Shown: positions 52,978 through 62,014, counted from the stretch's first letter. The stretch is DNA of 64,000 nt from an uncultured Paracoccaceae bacterium (GCA_947498415.1 CANMKB010000003.1:62001-126000); one strand, 5' to 3'. The notes: generated by a model from the letters alone, not told the origin. Program-made: numbers and translations.

Positions 52978-53735
52978 GCTGTGTCCTCGAGTGTAATCGA
53001 CGTGAGTGCGCCATGGCTGAGCAACAGTCCAAGTGCGGCACCTAGGTCAAAGTCTTCCGCCGTTTCTGTTGCGCGTTCTGCTGCGTCACCCAAGGTGGCA
53101 CCTTTGGCAATGGCGGTTGTGAAGGTTGCGCCGCCCGGGGGCAGCGGGTGTGGTTCAGGGTCAAATTCAGCCCGCACGACAATAACGTCTTGCGCCTGAG
53201 CTTGGGGTTTGGGGTGTCCTTCAATCGTGTTGAAGGCCCAAATATCGTAAATTGGCCAAGGGGATGGGATGACTTCGACCGAAGGAGCGAGTTTCATGAC
53301 CACATTGGGCAAATGCTCTGGCGCAATTTGGCCCAAGGCATCCGCAGCAACCGGGGCTGCATCTTCGGCGTGGTAAGAACGGCGCAGCGCAAGCTCGATC
53401 TCGGCGACATCACCCAAATAGCCAATGTGTTTGATCGGTTCAAATTCGCTTAGGAAGTCAGGGAACTTTGCCCCGTAGAACATCATGACTGGCACATCAG
53501 GAGGGGATTGGCGCAGAAAAAGACCTGCGATGGCCTTAAAGTTTTGTTCGCCCAAAAGCTTGGCGATCACTGGGAAACCGGTTTCCAGTGCCTCTGTCAA
53601 AGAAACGGCGACATTGTTGCGATAGACGCTAAAGCGTGCGCCCGCTGGATTGCCGTCGCCGTCACTTAATCCGGTTGGGACGGGGGCCGCTGCATCCAGC
53701 AAGGCTTGGCGAAAGAGAGTTTGATCTACGCTCAT
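52974..53735 (-). CDS. bufC: BufC: HvfC/DUF2063 partner of the bufferin maturase
   Basis: 253 residues. The N-terminal DUF2063/HvfC domain is clear: ARFSVYRNNVAVSLTEALET and GFPVIAKLLGEQNFKAIAG, then FPDFLSEFEP. The C-terminal half is the less conserved alpha/beta domain. In MbnC- and BufC-type systems it binds the peptide leader and presents it to the DUF692 enzyme. ATGA overlaps on both sides lock it between bufB and doxX. Confidence 0.9.
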   Translation of the reverse strand: MSVDQTLFRQALLDAAAPVPTGLSDGDGNPAGARFSVYRNNVAVSLTEALETGFPVIAKLLGEQNFKAIAGLFLRQSPPDVPVMMFYGAKFPDFLSEFEPIKHIGYLGDVAEIELALRRSYHAEDAAPVAADALGQIAPEHLPNVVMKLAPSVEVIPSPWPIYDIWAFNTIEGHPKPQAQAQDVIVVRAEFDPEPHPLPPGGATFTTAIAKGATLGDAAERATETAEDFDLGAALGLLLSHGALTSITLEDTA

Positions 53736-54592
53736 GACAACACCTTGTGCAGAGCATCTGCGCCTCGGTCGGCCTCGGCTGACAGGATCGGCCAGTCAGG
53801 CACGTCATTGTCCCATTCGATTAACAAAGGTCGCGAGCCGGACAAAGAAAGCGTGTGATCCAGCAGCGCCCAAACAGGGTCGACGATCTCTGCTCCGTGG
53901 CTGTCGATCAAAAGCGGTTTGCCGTGATCGTCTTCGTCTTCATCATGTCCGCCAAGGTGGATTTCCCCAACTTTATCAAGTGGATAGTCGGCGATGTAGT
54001 CGCGCGGATCATAACCTAGATTGGTGGCCGAGACGAAAACATTGTTCACATCAAGCAATAAGCCACACCCGGTACGTTTGGCCACTTCGCATAGGAAATC
54101 GGTTTCTGACCATGTGCTTTCATCAAACGAAAGGTAGCTTGATGGGTTTTCCAGCATCATCTGGCGGCCAATGACCTCTTGCAACTGGTCAATGTGATCT
54201 GCGACGCGTGTGATGGTGTCGTTGGTATAGGGCAGAGGTAGAAGATCGTTAAAATACGATCCATCGTGGGTCGACCAAGCCAGATGTTCGGAAAACACTG
54301 TGGGTTTCAGCCAGGATACTAAATTCTTAAGGCGGGCAAGGTGTTCCGGATCAAGCGGGCCTTCGCCGCCGATCGACAGACCAACACCGTGAACAGAGAT
54401 TGGAAAACGTTCTGCAAGGTGGCGCAGTTGGGCGAGAGGGCGACCGCCCATTCCCATATAGTTTTCAGCATGAATTTCGAGCCAGCCTACAGAGCCGGGG
54501 TTTTCTAAAATGTCCGAAAAATGCTGAGGCTTGTAGCCCACGCCGGGTTTATGCGGCAATCCAGAACGATTTTCAGAGACATCAAACATCAT
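53732..54592 (-). CDS. bufB: BufB: DUF692 multinuclear-iron peptide-modifying enzyme
   Basis: 286 residues from ATG 54592, three bases before a second in-frame ATG. DUF692 TIM barrel of the MbnB/TglH/BufB group, with metal residues in EIHAENYMG (His41, Glu43), SVHGVGLSIG (His68), SEHLAWS (His103), MLENPSSYL (Glu148, Asn149), LLLDVNNVFVS (Asp181, Asn183), EIHLGGHDE (His212, His216) and LIDSHG (Asp230, His232). It converts cysteines of the precursor into heterocycles using iron and O2; that chemistry is known from the family, not seen here. Third gene from the 5' end counted with bufA and the hairpin between. Confidence 0.93.
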   Translation of the reverse strand: MMFDVSENRSGLPHKPGVGYKPQHFSDILENPGSVGWLEIHAENYMGMGGRPLAQLRHLAERFPISVHGVGLSIGGEGPLDPEHLARLKNLVSWLKPTVFSEHLAWSTHDGSYFNDLLPLPYTNDTITRVADHIDQLQEVIGRQMMLENPSSYLSFDESTWSETDFLCEVAKRTGCGLLLDVNNVFVSATNLGYDPRDYIADYPLDKVGEIHLGGHDEDEDDHGKPLLIDSHGAEIVDPVWALLDHTLSLSGSRPLLIEWDNDVPDWPILSAEADRGADALHKVLS

Positions 54593-54600
54593 ATGCTGCC

Positions 54601-54639
54601 TTTTAGAAAACGGAGCCCCGCCCAATGGCGGGCGAGGCT
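54601..54639 (-). terminator. Stem-loop with T-run between bufA and bufB (attenuator candidate)
   Basis: Minus-strand transcript: a 10-bp stem (plus-strand arms AGCCCCGCCC and GGGCGAGGCT, one wobble pair) with a 6-nt loop, followed by TCCGTTTTCT. It is 40 bases past the bufA stop and just before bufB. A partial terminator here would give more precursor than enzyme message. Confidence 0.65.
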
Positions 54640-54677
54640 TTAGACTTTACACCGAAATTAATCGGCGTGTCAGCGAC

Positions 54678-54983
54678 TTATGCTGGCAGGTCACGATCCA
54701 GAGATTCCAGAGAGCCTGTACGTGCAGTACCGTCAGCCAATGCTGGCAGTTCGATGTCTGCACATGTGCCGGCGTCAACCAGTGTCCAAGCATTACCTTG
54801 GTAATCAACTGTGGATGTGCCTGCGCATGTTGTACCTGGGCCAGCGGCACAGTCGTTTTTGCCTGCGAGGGATACGCCGTAGCACTTTTCTTTGCCTGCT
54901 GCGGATGCAGAATGTGTGGTTGCTGCGGTTACAGCTGCTGCAACAGAAGCGGCGACGGCCAGAGTTTTCATAGTCTTCGACAT
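54678..54983 (-). CDS. bufA: BufA: bufferin precursor (DUF2282)
   Basis: 101 residues: N-terminal signal peptide ([22 protein letters not shown]), then a core with four cysteines at 34, 45, 53 and 74 in the conserved setting [36 protein letters not shown] and VDAGTCADI. This is the DUF2282 bufferin family, ribosomally made periplasmic peptides whose modified cysteines bind copper. The start is ATG 54983 (AGGGA ten bases upstream); an internal ATG four codons on is possible. Sits first in a four-gene minus-strand operon with bufB, bufC and doxX. No sigma/anti-sigma gene is adjacent. Confidence 0.93.
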   Translation of the reverse strand: MSKTMKTLAVAASVAAAVTAATTHSASAAGKEKCYGVSLAGKNDCAAGPGTTCAGTSTVDYQGNAWTLVDAGTCADIELPALADGTARTGSLESLDRDLPA

Positions 54984-55066
54984 TTTTCAGTTTCCCTAAA
55001 ATGGTTAAATTCCAGCCACGCTGGGCGGCATGGGAGTACTTTAACCCTATCTTGTATTGATTTTCT

Positions 55067-55099
55067 AATAACGCATTCGTGGGTCACGCGCGCGTTATT
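55067..55099. promoter_or_regulatory. Inverted repeat upstream of bufA
   Basis: AATAACGC (55067-55074) and GCGTTATT (55092-55099) are perfect 8-bp inverted arms, 17 bases apart. They sit 85-115 bases upstream of bufA, within the 220-base gap to thrS. A likely regulator-binding site or processed 5' structure; I could not identify a -35/-10 pair with confidence. Confidence 0.5.
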
Positions 55100-55140
55100 A
55101 ACCGTCATTTAACCACGCCGATTTTCCCTTAAAAAACGAA

Positions 55141-55166
55141 AAAACCGGGCCATTTAGCCCGGTTTT
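55141..55166 (-). terminator. Rho-independent terminator of thrS
   Basis: AAAACCGGGC and GCCCGGTTTT form a perfect 10-bp stem with loop CATTTA, 37 bases past the thrS stop on the minus strand. Confidence 0.88.
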
Positions 55167-55202
55167 GTAACATGATTTCCGTGAGAAATGTTACAATGTG
55201 GC

Positions 55203-57152
55203 TTAGGCCATGTCTGGCGGGGTCGACTCTGCGGCCAGTTTTGTAACAATCTCATCCAAAGCTTCGACCTTGGTTTGCTTTTCGCCCAAACGACGCACAG
55301 AAACGCTGCGCTGTTCGACTTCTTTCATGCCGATGGCAAGAATGACCGGTACTTTGCCCACCGAATGCTCGCGGACTTTGTAATTGATCTTTTCATTGCG
55401 TAGATCTGCCTCGGCCCGAACGCCAACCGCCTTCAGCGCTTCAACGACTTCCAGTACATAGTCGTCAGCGTCAGAAACGATCCCGGCAACAACGACCTGA
55501 CGCGGCGCCAGCCAGAACGGCAACTTGCCTGCGTGTTCTTCGATTAGGATACCGATAAAGCGTTCGAAAGACCCAAGGGTTGCACGGTGCAACATAATTG
55601 GCTCGTGCTTTTCGCCATCCGCACCAATGTAAGTGGAATCCAAACGACCCGGCGTATTGGCATCCACTTGCAATGTACCACACTGCCAGTTCCGGCCGAT
55701 CGCGTCGGTTAGAGTAAACTCTAGTTTTGGACCATAAAAGGCACCTTCGCCTTCGAGGATTTCAAAGTCATGACCGGCTGCCTTACAGGCATCGCCAAGC
55801 GCGGATTCCATGCGGTCCCAAGTCTCATCAGAGCCAACACGTTTTTCAGGACGGGTCGACAGTTTGATCGTCCAGTCGTCAAAGCCGAGGTCAGAATAGA
55901 TCTTGGACAAGAAATCAATGAAGATCTTTGTTTCAGCTTCGATCTGATCTTCAGAACAGAAGATGTGACCATCGTCTTGGGTAAACCCGCGCACGCGCAT
56001 GATGCCGTGCAGTGCCCCGGAAGGTTCATAGCGGGCGCAAGACCCGAATTCGGCCATACGCAGCGGGAGGTCGCGGTAAGACTTTAGACCTTGGTTGAAA
56101 ATCTGAACGTGGCAAGGGCAGTTCATCGGCTTAAGGGCATTCACAGCCTTTTCACGGGCATGGTCTTCGTCGACTTCGACGATGAACATGTTTTCTTGGT
56201 ACTTATCCCAGTGTCCGGATTTTTCCCAAAGCTTACGATCCACCACCTGCGGTGTGTTCACTTCGACATAGCCGCCTTTGCGTTGCTGGCGACGCATGTA
56301 GTCTTGAAGCTCTGTGTAAACGGTCCAGCCATTTGGATGCCAAAACACCTGACCCGGCGCTTCGGGCTGCATGTGATACAGATCCATCTCGCTGCCCAGC
56401 TTGCGGTGGTCGCGTTTCGCGGCCTCTTCGAGCATGTTCAGGTGTTTGCGAAGGTCTTCTTTGTTTTTAAAGGCGACACCGTAGATACGTTGCAGCATCG
56501 CGCGATTGCTGTCACCGCGCCAGTAGGCGCCTGCGACGTTCATCAGTTTGAAGGCATCAGCAGGTACTTGACCGGTGTGCTGTAGGTGAGGGCCGCGGCA
56601 CAGATCTTGCCAGTCACCGTGCCAATACATGCGCAGGGGTTCGTCACCTGGAATGCTTTCGATCAGCTCTACCTTATAAGGTTCGCCACGGTCTTCGTAA
56701 TATTTGACCGCCACGTCGCGCTCCCACACTTCGGTACGCACGGGGTCACGCTTGTTGATAATCTCTTTCATCTTTTTCTCGATGAGACCGAGATCTTCGG
56801 GTGTGAAAGGCTCTTTGCGGTCAAAGTCATAGTACCAGCCATGTTCAATCACTGGGCCGATGGTGACTTTGACGTCTGGCCAGATCTCTTGCACGGCGCG
56901 CGCCATGATATGCGCACAGTCATGCCGGATCAGCTCCAGTGCTTCGGCGTCATTGTCTTTGAGGGTGTTGATCGCAATTTTTGCATCTGCTTGGATGGGC
57001 CAAGCCATATCCCAATGCTGACCGTCGACGGTGGCAGAGATTGCTTTTTTGGCAAGAGAAGAAGCGATAGAGGCAGCGACCTCGGCAGGGGTCACACCTG
57101 CGTCATAGGAACGTGCATTGCCATCGGGAAAAGTAAGGGAAATCTGGGTCAT
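55203..57152 (-). CDS. thrS: Threonyl-tRNA synthetase
   Basis: Charges tRNA-Thr. 649 residues from ATG 57152 (GAGGAGC upstream), the normal class II length: TGS domain from [19 protein letters not shown], editing domain with [19 protein letters not shown], motif 2 in [15 protein letters not shown], zinc ligands in [10 protein letters not shown], motif 3 near [15 protein letters not shown], and a C-terminal anticodon-binding domain. An in-frame extension to 57293 has no ribosome site. Confidence 0.95.
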   Translation of the reverse strand: MTQISLTFPDGNARSYDAGVTPAEVAASIASSLAKKAISATVDGQHWDMAWPIQADAKIAINTLKDNDAEALELIRHDCAHIMARAVQEIWPDVKVTIGPVIEHGWYYDFDRKEPFTPEDLGLIEKKMKEIINKRDPVRTEVWERDVAVKYYEDRGEPYKVELIESIPGDEPLRMYWHGDWQDLCRGPHLQHTGQVPADAFKLMNVAGAYWRGDSNRAMLQRIYGVAFKNKEDLRKHLNMLEEAAKRDHRKLGSEMDLYHMQPEAPGQVFWHPNGWTVYTELQDYMRRQQRKGGYVEVNTPQVVDRKLWEKSGHWDKYQENMFIVEVDEDHAREKAVNALKPMNCPCHVQIFNQGLKSYRDLPLRMAEFGSCARYEPSGALHGIMRVRGFTQDDGHIFCSEDQIEAETKIFIDFLSKIYSDLGFDDWTIKLSTRPEKRVGSDETWDRMESALGDACKAAGHDFEILEGEGAFYGPKLEFTLTDAIGRNWQCGTLQVDANTPGRLDSTYIGADGEKHEPIMLHRATLGSFERFIGILIEEHAGKLPFWLAPRQVVVAGIVSDADDYVLEVVEALKAVGVRAEADLRNEKINYKVREHSVGKVPVILAIGMKEVEQRSVSVRRLGEKQTKVEALDEIVTKLAAESTPPDMA

Positions 57153-57256
57153 TGCCAGAAGCTCCTCGTCAGTTTGGCGCCCACGGAACGCCCGGTTGCG
57201 GGTATATGGTTCGGTGGTCTTTTCGCTTTTGTCAGAGTTGCTGTCAACTAAAGAGC

Positions 57257-57326
57257 AGAGGGCGCTGCCCTCTCTTTTGAAACTGCGTTTCAAAATTCAC
57301 ACCCGGAGTATTTTGAGAAAGATGAA
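57257..57326 (+). repeat. Intergenic repeat copy 3 with two hairpins
   Basis: AGAGGGC/GCCCTCT (57257-57273) and TTTTGAAA/TTTCAAAA (57275-57295) are perfect hairpins, followed by GGAGTATTTTGAGAAAGATGAA at 57305-57326, the sequence shared with 15386-15407 and 15541-15562. It fills the gap between divergent thrS and the alpha/beta-hydrolase gene. Confidence 0.6.
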
Positions 57327-57401
57327 GCAGGGGGCCGCTTATCTCTTTGACGGTGTTGGGCTTCTCGGGTTTAAGTCAGTTTAAAGATATGGAGGGCGGC
57401 C

Positions 57402-58145
57402 GTGACCGAATTTTTGACAACCGCTGAAGGGCGCAGGATCGCGTACCATAAAACAGAGGGCAAAGGCCCCTGCGTTGTGTTCCTGGGTGGGCTTAAATCC
57501 GATATGGAGGGCACCAAAGCCATTCATCTTGAAGCTTGGGCCAAGGCGCAAGGTCGCGCCTTTTTGCGCTTTGATTATTCTGGTCATGGCGAAAGCTCTG
57601 GGACATTTGTTGAAGGATGCATTGGCGATTGGCATCAAGATGCCTTGGCTGTGGTGAATACTTTGCTGGATGGTCCGTATGTTTTGGTTGGCTCGTCTAT
57701 GGGTGGGTGGCAATCTTTGTTGTTGGCGCGGGCGCAGCCGGATCGATTGGCGGGGCTTGTGACGATCGCGGCGGCGCCGGATTTCACGGAAGACAGCTAT
57801 TGGGCTGGGTTTGATGCCGTGCAGAAAAAGGCTTTGGAAGATGTTGGGCATGTTGAATTGCCGAGCGACTATATGGAGCCCTATATCATCACCAAACGCA
57901 TGATTGTGGACGGACGCGACAATCTGGTTTTGCGGTCTCCTTTGCGCTTTGACTGCAAGGTTCGGTTTTTGCAGGGCACCGAAGATACAGCGGTTTCCAC
58001 TGAAACGGCAGTGCGATTGCTTGAACATGTCGAGGGCGACGATGTGCGGCTATTGCTGGTGAAGGGCGCAGATCACCGGTTTAGTGATGACACCTGTTTG
58101 GGATTGATCGAGGCCGCAGTTGACGAGGTGTTGGGTGTTTCATGA
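57402..58145 (+). CDS. Alpha/beta-hydrolase, ABHD10-like
   Basis: 247 residues from GTG 57402 (GGAGGGCGGCC upstream). Triad complete: Ser99 in LVGSSMGGWQS, Asp in LQGTEDTAV and His in GADHRFSDDT near residue 223. FLGGLKSDMEGTKA and RFDYSGHGESSG are features of ABHD10-type thioesterases. Probably a serine esterase or acyl-thioesterase. Its stop overlaps the next gene as ATGA. Confidence 0.88.
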   Translation: MTEFLTTAEGRRIAYHKTEGKGPCVVFLGGLKSDMEGTKAIHLEAWAKAQGRAFLRFDYSGHGESSGTFVEGCIGDWHQDALAVVNTLLDGPYVLVGSSMGGWQSLLLARAQPDRLAGLVTIAAAPDFTEDSYWAGFDAVQKKALEDVGHVELPSDYMEPYIITKRMIVDGRDNLVLRSPLRFDCKVRFLQGTEDTAVSTETAVRLLEHVEGDDVRLLLVKGADHRFSDDTCLGLIEAAVDEVLGVS

Positions 58146-58843
58146 GTGAACCCATTGTTTTTCTTCCTGGTGTCCTAAATGATGCGCGGCTATTTGGCCC
58201 GCAACTGGCTGAGCTGTCCGCAGATCATGCGGTGATGACACTGCCAATGGGCACGGTGAATACCATCGGAGCCTTGGCTGATTTGGTTCTTGCTAAATCC
58301 CCGGATCGGCTTGCGCTTGTGGGGGCGGGCCTTGGTGGGGTGGTGGCGATGGAAGTTGTACGGCGTGCACCAGAGCGGATTCAGCGGCTTGCGCTGATCT
58401 CTACTTCGCCGCTTTGTGCTGTACCGTTTGATGCGATGGCCTATGAACCTATGCTTGTTGCTGCCCGAAGTGGGCGGATGGAAGAGGTTGTAGAGACTTT
58501 GATCGGGCAGGGTGCGCGGCCCACACATCCTGAAGTATTAGCACTTGTTCAAGATATGGCATTGGCAATCGGCGTGGACCGGTTTGTGAACCAAGTGCGG
58601 GCCATTCAACGGCAGCGTGATATGCAATCGACGTTGCGCAAAATCAAATGCCCGACAGTGGTGTTGCATGGGGCGGAAGACCCATTGTTGGCGTCAAAGC
58701 GTCATGAAACCATGGTTGGGTTCATCAGTGATGCACAGCTGGTAACAGTGCCCAATGCTGGCACTTTGCCAACCTTGGAAAACCCAGCTGTCGTGACGGA
58801 TGCGCTGAAAGAATGGATGGCCAGACCGTTGCGCCTGGCCTGA
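58142..58843 (+). CDS. Alpha/beta-hydrolase fold protein lacking the Ser and His of the triad
   Basis: 233 residues of the same fold as its upstream neighbour, but the nucleophile elbow reads LVGAGLGGVV: position 63 is Gly where GxSxG needs Ser. The position of the general-base histidine is Thr208 in NAGTLPTLEN; Asp180 in GAEDPLLA remains. So it should not hydrolyse esters by the usual mechanism and may bind a ligand or partner instead. The reading frame is otherwise intact and overlaps the active enzyme as ATGA, arguing against a decaying pseudogene. Confidence 0.85.
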   Translation: MSEPIVFLPGVLNDARLFGPQLAELSADHAVMTLPMGTVNTIGALADLVLAKSPDRLALVGAGLGGVVAMEVVRRAPERIQRLALISTSPLCAVPFDAMAYEPMLVAARSGRMEEVVETLIGQGARPTHPEVLALVQDMALAIGVDRFVNQVRAIQRQRDMQSTLRKIKCPTVVLHGAEDPLLASKRHETMVGFISDAQLVTVPNAGTLPTLENPAVVTDALKEWMARPLRLA

Positions 58844-58847
58844 TCCT

Positions 58848-60116
58848 TTAAGCCGCGTTGATGTTTGCTACGTCGGCTGGAATGGGATCACTGTTTTCTT
58901 TGATGAAATTCAACACCAGCGGGCGGATGTTGTTGCGCCAGCTTTTGCCTGCAAAGATCCCGTAGTGACCCGCATTCGGTTCTAGGTGGCTGGCTTTTTT
59001 GTCATCCGGCAAGCCGGTCAGCAAACTCAAAGCCGCAACACATTGACCAGGGGCGGAAATATCGTCGTTCGCGCCTTCAACGGTTTTAACCGCCACCGTG
59101 GTGATCTTGCCGATGTCGACCTTGCGACCTGCCACTTCGAAGGAATTGCTTGCGATCTCACCCTTTTTAAAGATGCGATCCACGGTTGAGAGGTAGAATT
59201 CTGCGGGCATATCCATGACCGCAAGATATTCATCATAGAACCGGTTATGGGCATCGTGATCAGAAGCTTCGCCTTTTGTGACGCGCATGATTTGATCCAA
59301 GAACGCCTGGGAGTGGCGATCTGAATTCATCGACATAAACGAGGCCAATTGCAGAAGACCCGGGTAAACCATGCGGCCCACGCCATCGTACTTAAAGCCG
59401 ACGCGCTGAATCATGGTCTCTTCGAGTTGGCCCATTGTAACACTATGGCCAAAGTCGGTGACATCTGTTGGCGCAGCGCTTGGATCGATAGGCCCGCCAA
59501 TTAATGTCAGCGAGCGTGGCTGTGCCGCAGGGTTTTCTTCGGCGAGATAAGCGGTTGCAGCCAATGTAAGCGGGGCAGGTTGGCACACGGCGATCACATG
59601 TGTGTCGGGGCCAAGGTGCTTCATGAAGTCAACAAGATAGAGCGTGTAATCTTCGACATCGAACTTGCCACAGCTCACCGGAATATCCCGTGCGTTGTGC
59701 CAATCGGTTACATACACTTCACAATCAGGCAGTAGCGAGATTACAGTGGACCGTAGCAGAGTCGCGTAATGTCCTGACATTGGCGCTACGAGCAACACCT
59801 GACGACGCCGGCGCTTGCGCCCAAGGACTGAAAAATGGATAAGATCGCCAAAATCCCGTTCAACAACGGTTTCGATCTGGACAACGTGGTCCTTCCCGTC
59901 TTCGCATGTAAAAGAATGAATACCCCAATCGGGTTTCACGACCATACGTGCAAACGTGCGTTCAGTGACTTCACCCCAGGCTTTCATCCAGTGCAGCGCC
60001 GGGTTAGGGAGCAAGGAGAACGCAGGGTAAGATGCCATCGCCAAGGCCGAAGCCCCAAGCCATTGGTTGGTGTTTCTCACCGTTTCCATCAGGTCATATG
60101 TGGCCATGTAGCGCAT
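58848..60116 (-). CDS. phaZ: Intracellular polyhydroxyalkanoate depolymerase
   Basis: Releases hydroxybutyrate from PHB granules. 422 residues from ATG 60116 (GAGGAGAGCACT upstream). The catalytic nucleophile is Cys178 in VIAVCQPAPLTLAATAYL, as in the intracellular PhaZ family, and the C-terminal MEPNAGHYGIFAG-type segment (ending LEPNAGHYGIF) carries the histidine. Divergent from phaC, with a PhaR-type site between them. Confidence 0.93.
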   Translation of the reverse strand: MRYMATYDLMETVRNTNQWLGASALAMASYPAFSLLPNPALHWMKAWGEVTERTFARMVVKPDWGIHSFTCEDGKDHVVQIETVVERDFGDLIHFSVLGRKRRRRQVLLVAPMSGHYATLLRSTVISLLPDCEVYVTDWHNARDIPVSCGKFDVEDYTLYLVDFMKHLGPDTHVIAVCQPAPLTLAATAYLAEENPAAQPRSLTLIGGPIDPSAAPTDVTDFGHSVTMGQLEETMIQRVGFKYDGVGRMVYPGLLQLASFMSMNSDRHSQAFLDQIMRVTKGEASDHDAHNRFYDEYLAVMDMPAEFYLSTVDRIFKKGEIASNSFEVAGRKVDIGKITTVAVKTVEGANDDISAPGQCVAALSLLTGLPDDKKASHLEPNAGHYGIFAGKSWRNNIRPLVLNFIKENSDPIPADVANINAA

Positions 60117-60185
60117 AGTGCTCTCCTCTACGTCGCTCCTTTTTGGAAACAATGTGTCGTTTCAGGGGGCGACTTTGATTTTATG

Positions 60186-60196
60186 CTGCGTGGCAG
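60186..60196. promoter_or_regulatory. PhaR-type operator, phaZ/phaC region
   Basis: CTGC-GTG-GCAG, an exact CTGC-N3-GCAG (extended GCTGC/GCAGC), 25 bases upstream of the phaC ATG and 70 bases from the phaZ start. PhaR of Paracoccus-type bacteria binds such sites. Confidence 0.75.
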
Positions 60197-60220
60197 CGAA
60201 GATAGGACGAAGTTATTAAT

Positions 60221-62014
60221 ATGACAACTCAAGAAGATGCTGCGGTTGCAAAAAATGACAATCTTACGGAAAATTTGACCAAAGTCGAAGCTTTGACACA
60301 GCGCATGGTGGAATTGATGACCACACGCCAACCCTTGCGTCGAGAGCTAAATGCACCGAATCATGATGTTTTCACCAATGCTTTGACCGCCTATTGGGGC
60401 GAGATGGTCGATAATCCAAGCAAGATTTGGGAACAGCAAATCGAGTTTTGGGGAAAGTCGGTAAAGCATTTTGTGGATGCGCAGCAGATGCTGGCTCAGG
60501 GGAAATTTGAGGCCCCCGAGGATAGCACTCCCTCAGATCGCCGGTTTGCCAATCCAATGTGGCAGACCAATCCGTATTTCAACTTTATCAAACAACAGTA
60601 CCAATTGAACGCCCAAGCCATCCGCAATGCAGTGGATAGCATCGAGGATATGGAGCCGGTCGAGCGCAATCGCTTGCGCTATTTCTCTGATCAGATCGTT
60701 GACATGATGGCGCCCACGAATTTTCTGGGCACCAACCCAGATGCCTTAGAGCGTGCCGTTGAAACCGAAGGGCAATCATTGGTTCAGGGCCTTGAGAACC
60801 TGATCGCAGATCTTGAGGCCAACAATGGCGAATTGATCGTGCGCTTGGCTGATCAAGAGGCCTTTGAAGTTGGGGCCAATTTGGCCACTACGCCGGGTAA
60901 GGTGGTTTTCCGCAATCGCTTGATGGAGCTGATCCAATACAGCCCCAGTACCGAAAAGGTGCACGAGATTCCGCTGGTGATTTTTCCGCCTTGGATCAAC
61001 AAGTATTACATCTTGGATATGAAAGAAAAGAACAGCCTGATTAAGTGGATCGTTGATCAGGGTTATACGGTATTTGTTGTAAGCTGGATCAACCCCGATC
61101 GATCTTTGGCTGACGTCTCTTTGGAGAATTACATTGAAGAGGGGTATTTGACCGCCATTGAAACCGTCAAGTCGATCACTCAGCAAAAGCAGGTGAATGC
61201 GGTTGGCTATTGTATCGCCGGAACGACATTAAACCTGACACTGTCGTTGTTGAAAAAGCGTGGTGACAAGTCGGTTAAATCGGCAACCTTCTTTACGACC
61301 CTGACGGATTTCGGTGATCAGGGAGAGTTCACGCCCTTTTTGCAAAATGACTTTATTGATGGCATCGGAGACGAGGTCGAAGAAGAAGGCATTCTACGGT
61401 CTTTCATCATGCAGCGTACCTTTAGCTTTTTGCGGTCCAATGATCTTGTGTATGGCCCGGCGATCAAATCTTACATGATGGGAGAGGCGCCGCCGGCGTT
61501 TGATCTGTTGTACTGGAATGGTGATGGTTCTGGCTTGCCGGGCGTAATGGTCATGCAATACCTGCGTGGGCTTTGTCAGAAAAATGAGTTCGTAAATGAC
61601 GGGTTCAAACTGTTTGGCGAAACACTGCACATCAGTGATGTCACCATTCCGATCTGTGCTGTGACTTGCGAAACAGATCACATTGCGCGTTGGAAAGATT
61701 GCTATCGTGGGTTCCAGCAAACCAAAAGCCGATCGAAAACCTTTATCGTTTCTGAATCTGGGCACATTGCGGGCATCGTGAATCCGCCCAGCAAAAAGAA
61801 GTATGGGCACTATACAAACAGCGATAACACTTTGAATGCGGATGAGTGGCAGAAGACTGGAGAATTCACAGAAGGCAGCTGGTGGCCGCGCTGGGATACA
61901 TGGTTGTCATCTAAGTCTGGCAAGCTAGTCGAGGCACGCAAGACCGGGGATTCGACGTTCAAAGCTTTGTGTGATGCGCCCGGAACCTATGTAAAGGTGC
62001 CTGCAACCATTTGA
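60221..62014 (+). CDS. phaC: Class I PHA synthase
   Basis: Polymerises 3-hydroxyacyl-CoA (mainly hydroxybutyryl-CoA) on the granule surface. 597 residues, single subunit, with an N-terminal domain (DNPSKIWEQQIEFWGKSVKH) and an alpha/beta-hydrolase core. Nucleophile Cys331 in AVGYCIAGTTLN; ICAVTCETDHIARW supplies the Asp and SGHIAGIVNPPSKKKYGHY the His. The start ATG at 60221 has only a weak AGGA upstream. Downstream phaP has its own promoter with two PhaR sites. Confidence 0.96.
   Translation: MTTQEDAAVAKNDNLTENLTKVEALTQRMVELMTTRQPLRRELNAPNHDVFTNALTAYWGEMVDNPSKIWEQQIEFWGKSVKHFVDAQQMLAQGKFEAPEDSTPSDRRFANPMWQTNPYFNFIKQQYQLNAQAIRNAVDSIEDMEPVERNRLRYFSDQIVDMMAPTNFLGTNPDALERAVETEGQSLVQGLENLIADLEANNGELIVRLADQEAFEVGANLATTPGKVVFRNRLMELIQYSPSTEKVHEIPLVIFPPWINKYYILDMKEKNSLIKWIVDQGYTVFVVSWINPDRSLADVSLENYIEEGYLTAIETVKSITQQKQVNAVGYCIAGTTLNLTLSLLKKRGDKSVKSATFFTTLTDFGDQGEFTPFLQNDFIDGIGDEVEEEGILRSFIMQRTFSFLRSNDLVYGPAIKSYMMGEAPPAFDLLYWNGDGSGLPGVMVMQYLRGLCQKNEFVNDGFKLFGETLHISDVTIPICAVTCETDHIARWKDCYRGFQQTKSRSKTFIVSESGHIAGIVNPPSKKKYGHYTNSDNTLNADEWQKTGEFTEGSWWPRWDTWLSSKSGKLVEARKTGDSTFKALCDAPGTYVKVPATI

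Noticed and set aside
54614..54639. Stem between bufA and bufB as a full terminator ending the bufA transcript
   Set aside because: Its T-run is short and interrupted, and bufB has no visible promoter of its own in the 85-base gap, so read-through is more likely than complete termination.
58142..58843. Second alpha/beta-hydrolase gene as a pseudogene
   Set aside because: Frame and length are intact, it overlaps its neighbour by ATGA, and only the catalytic positions differ; kept as a coding gene with lost catalytic residues.
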